Of a stretch of DNA of 64,000 nucleotides, positions 1 through 13,155 are shown one piece after another. A program made the translations under genes and the position numbers. Every line of letters begins with the position of its first letter. Within the stretch, counting starts at the first letter, position 1. Below the pieces are notes generated by a model that searched no databases, had not been told where the DNA came from, and saw nothing but the letters and a program-made list of their open reading frames with translations. The DNA lies in NCBI RefSeq assembly GCF_029168945.1, contig NC_083601.1, positions 21,356,160 to 21,420,159 of the forward strand, read 5' to 3'. This DNA comes from Cannabis sativa. Its lineage: Eukaryota; Streptophyta; Magnoliopsida; Rosales; Cannabaceae.

Positions 1-1961
1 CATAAATGGGCAGGGTCAAACATGGTGGAAGAAGTATCGCCAAAAGCTGCTCAACCACACTAGGGGACCACTTGTACAGATCATGTGGTCAAGTGATATT
101 GTAATTACTAATATAACATTGCGTGATTCTCCATTTTGGACACTTCATCCTTATGACTGCAAAAATGTAACCATTAGAAATGTTACTATTTTGGCCCCGG
201 TATATGAAGCTCCAAACACTGATGGGATTGATCCTGGTAAGCTGGCTTCTGCTTCTTAATTCAGTTTCATGTAACATAAGCTTAGCATTAGTCCTATCGC
301 CAGTGGTATTATACAAGCACTCAAAAGTCAAAACTTCTTCATTCCTCTGTTTGGGATGATATTACCAAATACACTTATAGTAATGTTACAGTGGTATGTC
401 TATCTAATGTATCTATTGACTATTGCGTATTAATTAGCTCCAAATTTGCATGGCAAACAGATTCTTGTGAGGATATGGTAATTGAGGATTGTTATATTAG
501 CGTTGGAGATGATGCAATTGCTATAAAGAGCGGCTGGGATCAATATGGAATTTCTTATGGACGGCCTTCAAGGAACATACTCATCAGGAATCTTGTTGTT
601 CGCTCCATGGTCAGGTCAGTTTTATATTTTCCCTTGTCCTGTCTCTGTCCAAATGCTGTTACACTGAGGGAAAATGTCATAAAATGACTTGTACTTTTTC
701 TTCTCCTAACGAAATCCACGGTATGTTAAGAAACATAGGCGAACTCCCTTAAATTTGATTTTCCTTATTACAGATTGACTGATCTTTTCATTCAATCTAA
801 TCCCCAAAAAGAAATGTCTGCCTTAGTGGTTTAAATGAGATTTTACTGTTTTTCGGTAGCCGATAGCTGTTTAAAATTAATATATCACTCGTTAGATCAT
901 TTTAATTCTAAAAAATATTGTTTGAGAACTAGTAATAGGTCAATGCTAAATTGAATACAAGTATAATCTACCCTTCAATAAGAGCAATTATTTTAATGAG
1001 ATCTTGGGAAGTCAAATTACAAGCTTCTTATAAGTAAAAAAACAATCATGAAATACCAAGTTATTTTAGGCCAATATATATGATGAAACTCTTGTTTTTC
1101 CCTTTTCACTTATTAAAGAATTTTTAAGTAAACATATGACTTCTTCATTTTAACTTGTAATGCATGTTCTATATTCTTTTTTTAGCAATTTTTTTATTTC
1201 TTGACTAGAACATTGCCACGCCTTCTCCTTGGATGTCTTTTAGGTCAAGTCTCTTGAAGCCAATATTTATCTTTAATTAAATGCAGTTTGGGCCATGTTT
1301 TACATCCCCTAATACACGAAATGTTTCACTATAAGAGAAGTTTGAACTTTGAACTAAAAAAATTGGTGGATTAATCCAACTTTCATATTTATAACAAGAG
1401 AATAACTTGAATCCGTTTTGGCAACAATGCAACAGTGCTGGCGTATCAATAGGCAGTGAGATGTCTGGTGGGGTTTCAAATGTGACAGTGGAGAATCTCC
1501 TCGTGTGGAGCTCAAGGCGCGCTGTCCGCATCAAAACAGCTCCAGGAAGAGGTGGATATGTCCGCCACATAACCTACCGCAACCTAACATTCGACAATGT
1601 TCGCGTGGGAATTGTTATAAAGACAGACTACAACGAACACCCCGACGACAACTACGATCGGAAAGCTTTCCCAATTCTCGAGGACATAAGCTTCACAGGT
1701 GTCCACGGACAGGGTGTTCGAGTTCCTGTGCGTATCCATGGAAGCTCAGAAATTCCAGTGAGAAATGTGACTTTCCGGGATATGTCAGTGGGACTGACCT
1801 ACAAGAAGAAGCATATTTTCCAGTGTGCCTTTGTGTACGGGCGAGTAATAGGAACCGTCTTCCCTGCCCCTTGTGAGAATCTCGATAGGTACGATGAGCA
1901 AGAACGGTTGGTTAAGCGCTCTGCCTCCCAGAACTTGACAGACATAGATTATGATTTTTGA
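1..1961 (+). CDS. Polygalacturonase-like glycoside hydrolase family 28 protein, 3' part (5' end outside window)
   Basis: Three exons can be joined in frame: 1-236, 461-614 and 1436-1961 (stop TGA 1959-1961). Introns are GT-AG with phases that fit. The product is a right-handed parallel beta-helix enzyme of the GH28 family, which acts on pectin in the cell wall. Visible GH28 motifs in order are NTDGID (end of exon 1), VGDDAIAIKSG (exon 2), SAGVSIGSE at the exon 2/3 junction, and VRIKTAPGRGG in exon 3. The usual Gly-His-Gly histidine motif is replaced by SAGVSIG, as I recall for one large plant clade of GH28 proteins, so catalytic activity is uncertain. The conserved C-terminal block (KKKHIFQCAFVYGRVIG, then PCENLDRYDEQ) is complete. 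No frameshift or internal stop is seen, so the gene looks intact but is cut by the window edge. Family call is firm; substrate is inferred. Confidence 0.9.
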
Positions 1962-3047
1962 CATGACACAGAGCCTTAAGACAAAGCACAACATGAGCAT
2001 TTGGCAACGTTACGGAATGTAGTTTAGATGTATTGTTCCTCTTCTTTTTTTTTGTTTTTTATAAAATTAAAAAATGATGTACATAGGGTAAATATTCCTG
2101 TTGATTATTACGCTTCCTTTTTTCTACTCACACAATGTACTGTTTTGTTTTCATTTTCCACATCAATTTTCATCTCCAGAATAGATAATGAGCATGAATA
2201 ATTCATCTTATTTTTATGTTTTGGCCACATAAATTGAAATAATAGGGGACCATTTCCCAAACTAGTCAATGCATACAGAGCAGAGTGTGCAGTTAATATT
2301 ACATATGTACTACTATTTTAAGAGTTAGATGTGAGCAATATTAGCAAGCAAAGCAGGCCATGATTGGTTGAGTGTGGCCTTGGAATGGACGTGAAACATT
2401 AAATCTTGTTAGGACCACATCAATCTTATGTTGTCATCACCACTTTAATTGTATGTTATATCATTCCCCACCTCGTACAATGCAAGTTGCATTACCCATC
2501 CCATGAAATAGTTACAAATCATTTTCGTTTGCATTTGTTTTATTCTTTAAGAAAAAACAAAATGTGCATAATTTGTATATGGTTGGTTTGTGTAGAATGT
2601 GTCACTCTATAACCAAATGCTCAAAACTATTATGAAGGATAAAAATATTTTTTTCATTAAATGCCTGAAATACGAAAAATATAGGTGCAAAACATTTGTG
2701 AAATTGTAGAAACGAAACCAAAAATTGATGTAAATGGGTCAATTCAATATTTTTACAATGAGCCAAGTTGCAAAAAGAGGTCATACAGAATGAAGGAAAA
2801 AAAATATAAGAACAAAACGAAGAATGAAAAGAACCCAAATTAAAACAGGAAAATGATGACTGCAAATTGCAATTAGATCAAAAATACTTTGAACGATGTT
2901 CGGTCAAAACACCACTCACTCATCTTTGTTTTGGTTTTTGTTTTTATTATTTTTGTACATTTTGGCTAATTAGTTAAGATAATATTAAAAAATACTATTG
3001 GTGTATAACACCCTCCTAACTTAGGACCCTAATTGAAATCCCTATGA
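1962..3047. other. 3' flank of the GH28 gene and AT-rich intergenic DNA
   Basis: The first ~200 bases after the stop are the likely 3' UTR, with T-rich tracts around 2045-2060. Beyond that I see only AT-rich DNA with short chance reading frames and no domain, RNA gene or clear repeat end. Confidence 0.5.
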
Positions 3048-3560
3048 CCCTATTTTTTTTCTTCTGAATATTTGATCTCATTTTATGGTCTTGTGATTTT
3101 TATGATATTTAATCTACTTAAATTAATATATAAAATATTTCTTTTTGTGTAATATTTTTTGGAACAAGCAAAATTAAACAGTTTAGATCATTATATTTTC
3201 ACCATTCAAAAATATTTTTAAAAAAAATTATAAAATTATCGAAGAAGTATTGCAATTTCCAACTTTATCCAAAATACTAAAAACACACCTAGATTTTTCA
3301 ATATACATATTCATCTATTTTTGTATTTCAATCACAAATCACTCATAGAAAGAGAATCTTCATTGGAAAAAAAAAACATATAATAACTATAGATAGACAT
3401 TTTATTTTACTTTTGTAGTCTTTTAATTATCATCGTTACTACTTTAATCAATGATTCTATGAGTAAGTGTATATATCTTGCTAAAAAAGTAGGCCCTTAA
3501 CAATAACTAGAAAAAAATTCTCATGAAAATTAATGTCTAATTGCTAAACGTGAATAATTT
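3048..3560. repeat. Dispersed ~510-bp repeat, copy 1
   Basis: This segment closely matches 24135-24696 in direct orientation. Both copies share, among others, the word run CTTCTGAATATTTGATCTC and the end CTAAACGTGAAT, with small indels between. Copy 2 carries about 45 extra bases near 24553-24600. There is no coding potential. MULE-1 begins about 50 bp to its right. It is probably an old non-autonomous element or segmental duplicate; I found no terminal structure. Confidence 0.75.
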
Positions 3561-3601
3561 AACATAACTGGTTGAATTATAAGAAGAACTATTCTTTTAT
3601 A

Positions 3602-3610
3602 TATAAATAT
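3602..3610. repeat. Target-site duplication, left of MULE-1 (TATAAATAT)
   Basis: The 9-mer TATAAATAT here is repeated exactly at 13156-13164. It abuts the matching inverted ends GAGATTTTT / AAAAATCTC. Nine bases is the classic Mutator-superfamily duplication length. Confidence 0.75.
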
Positions 3611-4259
3611 GAGATTTTTTCTATTATAAACTTAAAATGTAATAAATTTACATTTATGACCCTAAAAAAGGAAATAAACAAAAATAGAAACTATAAAGTT
3701 GTTAATTACAAAAATGCCGGCCAAGCAAAACGGAACACCATCTTCTTCGTGACCCAGCCGCACCCTTCTTCGTGACCCAGCGATCCAACCCCAACAACCC
3801 AATCTCAACCATCTTTCTTCCAAAACCAGCAAAATCAAAATCTAAAAAAATGTAGAACTCCTAGGAAACAAGCTGAATCCCGAAAATCCAAAATCAAAAA
3901 CGAAAAGGAAAAAAAAAAAACCAGGAAACCTCCATTGATGTACAAAAAAACTCAAAAACAACAATCATTGAACAAAGAAATCGCGATCAGAGGAGAAGAA
4001 CCGAGTAGAAGGAGAGCTGGAAATCAAAGAAACTCACCCATGATTGAATCAGAAGGAGAATTGAAGGTAAACAAATTTTTTCAGGAACGTGAAAACATCT
4101 TTTAGTGTAGATGAATAGTAATTTGATATTAATTGATGAAAACCGGATTAAATTGAAATAATAATGAAATATTGATGAAGCTGAGAAAAAAACAACAACG
4201 GTTTGCATGAAAATAAACATTAACGCATATAAATAATTGCTACAGTGTTTTATTCTGAA

Positions 4260-6830
4260 AACTGTTGTTTACAAGTTGTTTTACAGTGGAATAATAGTTG
4301 TTTGGGATCTACAAACTAGAAAATATGAATCTATTGTTATTAATTACTGATTGCTTTTAAAATAGTTGTTTGATAGTTGATTTAAGCTATATAAATAGTC
4401 GACAAATTTGAAAGTGTTAGATGCATAAGTTATTCCGGAAAGAGTTGTTTATTGGTTGTTTTGACAGATTAAAATAGTTGTTTGCAACTACAAAAACTGA
4501 ACCAAGTAAATAATTTACATTATTTCAGGAAACAGAACCATTACAAATATTGGTGCAGAGCAATGGGCATTGGGATGACAACAAAAACTATGTTGATTAT
4601 GAATCAAGTGGAGAATTAATTTCGACCAAGTGCACTTTTGAGGAACTAATGAGAATAATGATGGAAGAACTCCAATGCAACCATGAATCAACACAACTAC
4701 AACTGAAATATCAACTGAAGGAAGGAGGCCAACCACTACAAATCAAGGATGACAAAAGTCTGTTGTTCTACATAAAGCTATTAACGAAGGAGGTTGATTT
4801 CACAAGGTACCCATTGTGTGTGAACAAAACCAGTAACACGGCACCACCTAACCAAACAATGGTGTGAAACAATATGATCATGGAATCGTATGAGAACAAC
4901 GCGGCACAGGAAGACTTGCAGCAACCTGGAAACAACACGGCAACAACTTCCAAGCAACAACTATCTGCGCAGACGATGGGATCTGGTGAAGTTGATACAT
5001 TTTTCCTAGAAACGAATAGCAGTGTCATCGAATCAACCATACAACAACCGAGAAAACAACGAGAGAAAAAACTACGGCGGTAGATGAAGATTTTGACTTC
5101 ACCGACTATGCAAAGCTTGTGGTAACGAGAAATGGTACAGCAACTAGAAAACAACCAGGAAGAAGAAGAGGAAGTGGACAACACAGAAATGATGATCATC
5201 AATGACAAACGACATGAAACAATAGAGAAGGGGCAAATTTACAAGGACAAAGAAACATTGATAAGTACACTATGCTACTTTGCAATCAAGAAGACATTTC
5301 AATACAAAGTAGTGAAATCTTGCACAAAAGAATACAACATAGTGTGTTTGGACACAAACTGCAAATGGAGTTTAAAGGCTACAAAAAATGGAAACACAGA
5401 AACATTTATAATAAGGAGCTACGAAGAAGAACACACATGTGCAGTTACAATAAGATTTGGAGATCAACGACAAGCTACATCAAAGTTGATAGCAGATTTT
5501 GTAAAACCAAAATTCTTGAACACGAAAACAAAGTGCGGCCCCGAGACATAAAGACAGAAATGAAAGACAAATACGGAGTAAAGATGAATTACATGAAAGC
5601 ATGGCGTAGTAAAGAGCGAGCACAAACCCAGCTACATGGAAATGCTAAAGAGTCGTACAATCTCTTGCCAAGATACCTGTACATGCTACAGAAAACAAAT
5701 CCAGGTAAAAAAAATTTAAAAATTTTACTTTGAAAATATTTGTGAAAAAACAGTTGTTTTTGCGTTGTTATTTCGTTGAGTACATGTTGTTTGACAAAAT
5801 CCTGTTTGATTAAAATTCAGGAACATTAATAGACATAGAGAAAGATGATGATGACGAGTTTCAAATATGCATTTGTTGCATTGAATGTCGCTATAAAAGG
5901 TTGGCCAAACTGCAAACCAATCATCGTGGTAGACGGTACATTCCTAAAGGCCGCGTATGGAGGCACGTTGCTCACTGCCAACACACAAGATGCAGAATCG
6001 AAAATTTTTCCACTAGCATACTGCATAGTTGATTCTGAGAACGATAAATCGTGGGAGTGGTTCTTAAAAAAAATAAAAGAAGCATTCGGGGTTCGAGAAT
6101 GTCAATGCCTAATATCAGACAGACATGAAAGCATCATCAAAGCAACTAGGAAAGTGTTCCCTGAAATAACACATGGCTACTGCATCTTCCACCTCTTGTC
6201 GAACCTCAAAACAAAATTCAAGAAAAATGCAAAGCATTTCAGAGTGCCATTCTTTGCAGCTGCAAAAGCTTACACAGAAATGGAGTTTGAATTCCATATG
6301 AGGGAGCTAGACAACTTGGATAAGCGCATAAGACCGTACCTGGAGAAAATTGGCCATGAAAAATGGTCAAGGTATCATTCGAGAAAACAACGGTGAAAAC
6401 TAATAAGAAGGATAAAATTAATGATATGTTCACATATTTAGAGCGTTGTATTTGCGTTGTTTTTGCGTTGCGTTTGAGTTTTTTTTCAAAAGTAGAACTA
6501 TGACAGAAACTGTCCAAATTATAGGTACTCTACCATGACATCAAACATAGCTGAGGCACTGAACTCAGCAAATTTAGCAGCAAGGGAAACACCAGTGACA
6601 ACATTAATGGAGTGCTTGAGGGCACAAATGCAAGAGTGGACATACAATAATAGAAAGGAGGCACAAAAATGCACAACAAGGCTGACACCATCATCTGAGA
6701 AAAAACTCATAGGGAACTATGTACGATCATTGCGACTAACGGTAAGTTCGGATTATCGTTCGCATAAAGTAAAATAAAAACGCTTGTTTTTGCATAGTTT
6801 TTTGGTTGTTTTAAAGTTGGTTTAAAACAT
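4260..6830 (+). repeat. MULE-1 left arm: GTTG words at 11-bp spacing, in 5' region and introns
   Basis: GTTG(TTT) words recur every 11 bp in short runs. Examples: positions 4264, 4275, (4286 GTGG), 4297 in the 5' region; 5753, 5764, 5775, 5786 in an intron; 6445, 6456, 6467, (6478 GTTT) in the next; 6805, 6816 in the next. The runs sit in non-coding parts, with none noted in the transposase exons. Spacing is close to one DNA helical turn. Confidence 0.8.
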
Positions 6831-7260
6831 GCAGGTGAAACCAGCAAACCAGAACCTGTTTGAGGTGATAGATGAAGACAGAACAAGAATAGTAAACTTG
6901 AAGGAGAAGACGTGCACATGCAATAGATTTCAAAAAGATGAAATGCCATGTAACCATGCAGTCGCCGTCATGAAGGACTTGAACATAAACACATACAACT
7001 ACTGTGCACAATACTACACATCAAAAGCATGGCTGCAAACATATGAAGAAACAGTATACCCAGTTGGAAACGTAAGAGAATGGGAACTTCCAGAATTTTT
7101 TGAAGAAATCATAGTGTTGCCTCCAAAGGAGAGAATCAAGTCTGGAAGGCCGAGGAAAAGAAGAATGGCAGCAGCTTGGGAAACAAAGAAACAAAACAAG
7201 TGTGGCAAGTGTGGACAAAAGGGACATAACAAAAAGACACTGAGAAGAATTACGGCATAG
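4529..7260 (+). pseudogene. MULE-1 MURA-like transposase, decayed
   Basis: Exon-like blocks lie at 4529-5704, 5820-6394, 6525-6740 and 6834-7260, separated by short introns that contain GTTG arrays. In order: an N-terminal MuDR-type segment (TKCTFEELMRIMMEELQC), a C/H-rich FLYWCH/WRKY-like DNA-binding block (CLDTNCKWSLKA ... EEEHTCAV), the MULE catalytic core (IVVDGTFLKAAYGG; CLISDRHESI), a SWIM finger (CTCNRFQKDEMPCNH) and a C-terminal zinc knuckle (CGKCGQKGHNKKT) whose last Cys is lost. Breaks include TGA 4865-4867, TAG 5081-5083, a frame change near 5530 and another near 5850. No ATG opens the first block; it follows a splice-acceptor-like TTTCAG. Family is certain; the gene is non-functional as it stands. 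Confidence 0.88.
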
Positions 7261-7264
7261 AAGT

Positions 7265-10200
7265 GGAAACAACTACACATCAACCAAAAAACAACTATAT
7301 TAAAACATTTAGAAAACACATACTGCATATTACGATTGGTTGTTACATACATTTTTTTATTGTGATTTTTTATGTGGAGAGATATTGATAATAGGGAATT
7401 GGTATTATTATCATTAATATACAAAAGAACATCAAATATTATAGTTAAATAATTAAATGAGTGGAAGAAGGTTGAAATTAATAAGAAGGAAAAATAAACT
7501 ACATAAAGTGATTACAAATGCAATTTAGTTGTTTGTCAGATGGTTGTAATAAGGTTGTTAATAGTATGCTGTCATGACTAAGAGTAAATATAAAGATTAA
7601 AAATCCAAAAATATGAACAAATTAAAAACCAATTCCAATTAAGAAAAAAACATGATAGAAACAACAACTTGTCTATGATTATGAACATAATCTGGTAATA
7701 GAAAAAACAAAAGCTACATAAAAAAAAGTAGTATTTCCAACAACAACCAATAGATAACTAAGACAAATTCTTCTTTGGACCCTTTGGAGGAGCCTCATCT
7801 TCACTATCAATAAATTCCACTTCTTTCATGCAAGCATACTTATAGAACAACACAGCAAGCCTATCACGGTGTTTCTCAACATCAAATATGGGAGGAATCG
7901 GTTTCATATCAATAAAGTATTCGGCGAATGATGCAACGAAACAACCACAGTCACTGCAAAACAACCAAAAAACAACGAGAAAAACTTAAAAAAGGAAAAT
8001 AACATTACAAATTTTAAAAACATTTGAAAATAAAAAATAAAAACAACTTACTTCGAGGTTTGTTGAGGCAAACCATCAACCTTAACAACTTCGAAAGGGT
8101 CTAAACAAACCGGTTTGTTTTCCTTTTTGAACTCATCAAACAAAGCAAAAAAGTGGGGCAACAACACCGCAAATGGCTGACAAGCTTTGATAGCAGCACT
8201 ATCTTTCATAGCAGTCGACAAGGAGTTGTACATGTACATACGCCTTTCCTCAATATTCAATCGACCAAGAATCCAATGTGATCCAGTCTCCATATGGATG
8301 ATAAAGAAAACATGATCGCACAAATGCCAAGGGGAACCACATAACATTTTTCTACCTCTTATATAATCAGCAATGGCATGCTGGGCAGTTATCAAAGAAA
8401 GATTTTTTTCTGTGCAATAAATTTTTCATACAAAGCATGAATGGTTTTGAAGAATAAGCAATCGGTGGTTGTGAACTTAACCTTTGGCTCCTTTGCATAC
8501 TTTCCTTTTTTACGTAGATAGTAAAAAATGATGTCCAGATGCTAAACAATAAAAAATGAGAAATGTTCGAAAATCAGAAAATGAATTATATTTCAACAAC
8601 TAAAAAACAACCAACAAACAACCTGAATAAAACTATAGACTGAAATTTTTGAAAAAAATCAAAAGAAAAAATAATTTAACTTACAGAATTAGTCAAACAT
8701 TGGCCATGATATGCAAGCTTGTGGAACCACATCTTGGTTGCAACATCTTCCACGCCAAAACGAAAAGGGGGAACAATCTTATCCTTACCCTTCAAGTAAA
8801 CCTTCTCCTTGTCATGCCTAACATTTAAAAAAAAAAAATAATAAAACATAAATAGTAAAGTAAAAAACAAAAAATACAAAAACACAACAAAAATGCTGAA
8901 AATAAACACTTACGGATCTTTCTTCGATCGACGTCCTTCACCAAGCCACAAGTCAAAATCAATATCGTCTTTATGTTCTACATCTTCACCAATCTTATCA
9001 TCGAGAGGACACAACCCAGCCACATACTTAACAACTCCATAACCAGAACCATCTTTAGAACTAGAAATGGAAGAGTCATACTCCATAAACGGAGACGTCA
9101 GCGCTATGGGTTTCTTAGATTTCCTCTTGTCAACAAGAGGAGTTTCTTCAACGGGAATTGGGTCATCTTCAAGTTCAATGTTAGAATCAACATTGAGACC
9201 TGTTGCACCCATCTAATATATTTTTTCCACAAAAATGAAAGAAAATAGACAGTGTTAAACACAAAAAGTATGAAGAAACTAAAAAACAACCAAAAAAAAA
9301 AATATACCTCAAAACAAACAAGACGACGATCCGTAACCTCAGCATTTTCAGAAACTGAAATCTGTTTACAAGGATCACCACCAATTCCATCTGAAGACAT
9401 CTGTTTATATATGGTATTAAAAAGGAATTAGAGCATGGTTAAAAAATAACAACCTTTACACAACCAAAAAACAACACAAAAGCAAAATTACCATAATCTC
9501 AACTGCTTTTACACCGGACTGAACAGTAGCCTCAACATCTATTTGAGTAGGGCCGTCATTGAAATCAACGAAATTCTTGATACAGAAAATAAAGGAAAAA
9601 GAAAATGGAAAAAAGTGAAGTTATTTTTTGTGAAAGACTTCAACAACTAAAAAAAAACTACATAACAACTTAAAAACAAAATAAAAACAACAAGTAAAAT
9701 AAGAAGACCAACAATAAATTGCGAACAACATAATCTACAAACACAGCCATATAAATAACATAATAAATACAAATAAATAGTCTGAAAAATAGTTGCAAAT
9801 TTCTGAAAAATAAAACATAACAAGAGACATAACAATAACATAGAATTACAAGAGCACTACCTAAAACGGACTTACAACAAAATAAACCACACAAAGTAAC
9901 TAAAACCTAGTTACATTGTCTACTTATCTACCTTCTCCTCACTATCAGTGGATTCATCATCACTGCCATTATCATTTTTTTCTTTTGAGTCAGAATCTTC
10001 ATCGGCTTGACCATCCTTCTCTTCACCTTCACTACCCTCCCCTTCTTCATCACCCATAACATTCTCTTCTTCATTTTCACCAGTTTCTTCAGATTCATTT
10101 AAATCAAAATCTGCTTCATCACCACCTCCATCATCATCATTGGAAGAGTCACTGCCTTTTTCCTATATTGAAATTACAAATTAAATTAGTATAAAACAAC

Positions 10201-12250
10201 TTAAAAAAAACCGAAAAACAACTATTGAAAAACTAAAATACCTTGGCATAGGAATCGGCAAAAACAGTAGAAAATTGTGTCTGCATTGAAGCCATCTGAG
10301 CACCAAAAGAAACAAACTGTGCAGACACAAACTCTTTCAACTCAACCAAATCAGATGAAATCTTCTGTTGGGAAGTATGCAACGAATCGATCTTGACCTC
10401 CAACCCATGAAATTTCTCAGAAAAGGCATCAAGCTTGACAGAAATGTCACTCTGAGCAACAGTTGGCTCTTCGGGAAGAGGAAGACTCTTGTAAGAGTTG
10501 TAGTCGGTGTCGAACTTGAAACTGCTTCGGTCAAAGCTTTGAACTCACCAGCCGTGGGCCTCATATTTGAAAGTTGCAGCTGATCAAAAAACACCAAAAT
10601 TAAAATTTCAATTATGAAGATTATTAATAATGAAAAACAACACAAAAACAACTACTGAAAAACCAAATTACAACAAACAGATATACCTTATCTTTGGAAA
10701 CATCAAAGATAGTAGTCTTCAAAACTTTGAAAGTAGGTTGACTATTGCATGTCCACTGAGTGATCCTTGGAATACGAGAGCTTTCCTTTTGGCAGTACTT
10801 ACCTTTCATGTACTTACAACACTCGTAGAACCAAACTTGAAGAACATGAGGACAACCAATCAAAGTGTAAAAAACACTCGGCCTCTTTCCCGAACTCCTT
10901 GCCTTCCTAACACCCTCAACCTAACTATCAAGCTTACCCTTCAATGAGGAAATAGTCAATTCAAAAGAACTCCGGCCCCAAGCAAATTCATTGTACCTCC
11001 CACTATCTACAACATCTAAAATAGACTTGGGTACATTTTTATGCTTAGTGCCACTAAGCAAGAACCACTCCACGAAATACAAAACGCCAACTTCACAAAG
11101 CATCCTCATCGAATCACCCCACCTCTTGGTGGTAAAACATTCCTAACGATTCCTTAGTGATAGAGGACGAAGTTGGCCAATATCTTTCACAAAGACTATT
11201 AACCTCTTGCTTAAAATCTAAGACACTACAGTCACCTTCACAGTCTAACCCAGTAATCAATGCAAATTCCTCAATGCTAAACCTAAGCCTAACACCGCGT
11301 ATCATTACCCACAACTCAGCATCATTAGGTTGCTGAACCTCCCGGAGCAACAACCCATGAAACACTTGGGGTTGAACTTTGAAATCGGGAAGGTTAAGGA
11401 AATGACCAAAATAGGTTTTTGAAAACATTTCAAGCTGTACATCTGAAAGACAAGACTTAATGTTCTCTATCACCTGGAAAGTAGCAGTGGAAAAGGCTTT
11501 CGCAATAAATAGATTCTTCTGGTCATAAATATAATCTCATTCCTGTATCAATATAAACAAAATAAATCAGGACAAAAACAAAAAAAAACTAAAAAAAAAA
11601 CAGAAAACAAATAATAAAAATAATTTTTTTTTTTTAAAAAAAGGACACCTTAGGGGGATTTTTCTTTGGTAGGTCAAATCCTTCAACCTTCACTGAGGTC
11701 CTAGCATGGACCTGCAAAAAAAAAGAAATACAAAAGCAACAATTCTTAGATACAATAACAATGAATATATAAAAATGTAGTAACCAAATTACAGCCAATA
11801 AAAAACCTAAAAACAACGTTTATGAAACCCTTACAGTATGATAAATGTAAGAGATAAACAACTTTCAAAAAAATACAGTAACAACACTGTCACAACTTAA
11901 AAAAAAATAACTAAAATATTAACAACACTGTACAAGCTCGTTGTTATGAAATTTCGAAAATGGTAGTCGATAATAGTAGTGTGACAAACAACCGAGAAAA
12001 AACTGACAATAAACATATAAAAAACTAAAGAATAAACAACACTGAAAGATCTTGTTGCAATTGAAATTAGTAAAATGCTTCTCAATACCAATAGTGTGTA
12101 AAACAACCGAAAACAAATTCACAATAAACATATAACCAACCAATGGGGAAAAGCAATTCAAAACTGTAACAAAATACGAATTGAACTGGGCAATTTTTCA
12201 ACAACCAAACAACAACTGAATAAAAACAACAAAACAACATCAACCACAAT
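7265..12250 (-). repeat. MULE-1 right arm: CAAC words (GTTG on - strand) at 11-bp spacing in introns and 3' regions
   Basis: On the + strand the word reads CAAC/AAAC, the reverse of the left arm, so the two arms are mirror images. Examples: 8597, 8608, 8619; 10197, (10208 AAAC), 10219, (10230 AAAC); and runs near 7265-7300, 7965-7980 and 9650-9690. They fall in introns and flanks of the protease gene. The region 7261-7757 between the two convergent genes holds only such words and AT-rich DNA. Confidence 0.7.
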
Positions 12251-12790
12251 ACATGACAGAAATACATAAAGAACACCAAAAAAACATAAAAACATCCTAA
12301 AAACACCTAAACCAGTGACCTAAAAAGCTCATGTAAAAATTAACACAATAAAATGAAACCAAGCAAATTTAAATTACCTTTGATTCAACTTTGGGCTTTT
12401 GGTCCTCACCATGCACTTCATCCTCAAAATCAGAATCTGAGGAAACCTAGAACAAAAAATGGGGAAAACTTTAAATCATCAAATGTAACACCACAAATAA
12501 AACAACCAGAAAAAAACTAAAGAAAAATTTAAAAACAACAAAGAGAAACTTACATCGCGTGCAGACTTGGAAATTTTTGCTCTCTTAGTCTTAGGAGCAT
12601 CGGCTTTAACAGGAGGGGCTCTTTTCTTAGTGCCCGATGTCTCTGGAACATCAGCCACTAAATTTTTAGCAATTTTTTTTAACCCCATCTTAGGTTCGAC
12701 TTTGGAAGTAACAGTTGGAGCCTTCTTCGATTTTTTAGAAACTTTCTTCGCCGGAGATGGTGATTTCGAACCACTTCTAGTGGTTGCCAT
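7758..12790 (-). pseudogene. MULE-1 DUF1985 / Ulp1-like C48 peptidase gene, decayed
   Basis: Read from 12790 leftwards. A Lys/Ser-rich start exon (12554-12790, ATG MATTRSGSKSPSP) is followed by small exons 12378-12446 and 11649-11711. A DUF1985 block (~10920-11545; VFHGLLLREVQQPNDAELW, FALITGLDCEGD) continues to ~10690 (CPHVLQVWFYECC). Next come a coiled-coil-like part (10230-10583), an acidic stretch (~9940-10163), a linker (8914-9575), and the peptidase domain (7758-7953 and 8052-~8830). Peptidase residues seen: His in SHWILG, Asn where Asp is usual (MYNSL, AAC at 8225-8227), Gln in GLPQQTS, Cys in DCGCFV. A stop near 10921 and frame changes near 11110, 10500 and 8400 break it. In VANDAL MULEs, related genes (VANC) act against silencing; that role is inference here. 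Confidence 0.8.
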
Positions 12791-13155
12791 TTATATAGAG
12801 AAAATATAGTGGAGGATGACAATGTAGGTTGAGGAAAACGTGGGTGAGGGCTTGGAGAAGGTGATCGTGGGAAGAAGAAATTGGTTAGGGCTTGATAATG
12901 GTGATCGTGGGAAGCTCGGTTTGAAGAGTGGAAGAATCAGATAAATGAAAAATTCAAAAAAAAAAAAAATAAGAAAGGAGTTATGAGGTGGCGTGCGTGT
13001 ACGTGTGTAAGGAAGAAGGGAAAAGGTAAAATTGTAATTATTAAACTTTTTGAAAAGTAAAATTGAAAAATGTAAAAGTTAAAAAAGTTTAAAAAACCGT
13101 GTATGGATAAAAATGTAAAAAAGGTGTCAATTTTGACATGAGGTGTAAAAATCTC

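Larger units (their letters stand above)
3611..13155. mobile_element. MULE-1: Mutator-like element with transposase and DUF1985/Ulp1-type protease genes
   Basis: A 9545-bp element is bounded by a perfect 9-bp duplication (TATAAATAT). It starts GAGATTTTTT and ends AAAAATCTC. The terminal inverted repeats are weak beyond the first ~10 bp, with scattered further matches such as AATTACAA near 100 bp inside each end, so it is close to a non-TIR MULE. Inside, a MURA-type transposase (+, 4529-7260) and a multi-exon DUF1985/C48 peptidase gene (-, 7758-12790) are convergent. Both are broken, so the copy is not autonomous. The gene content resembles MULEs that carry Ulp1-like genes (Kaonashi/KI-MULE, VANDAL). 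Non-coding parts are filled with an 11-bp-periodic GTTG/CAAC word. Confidence 0.85.
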
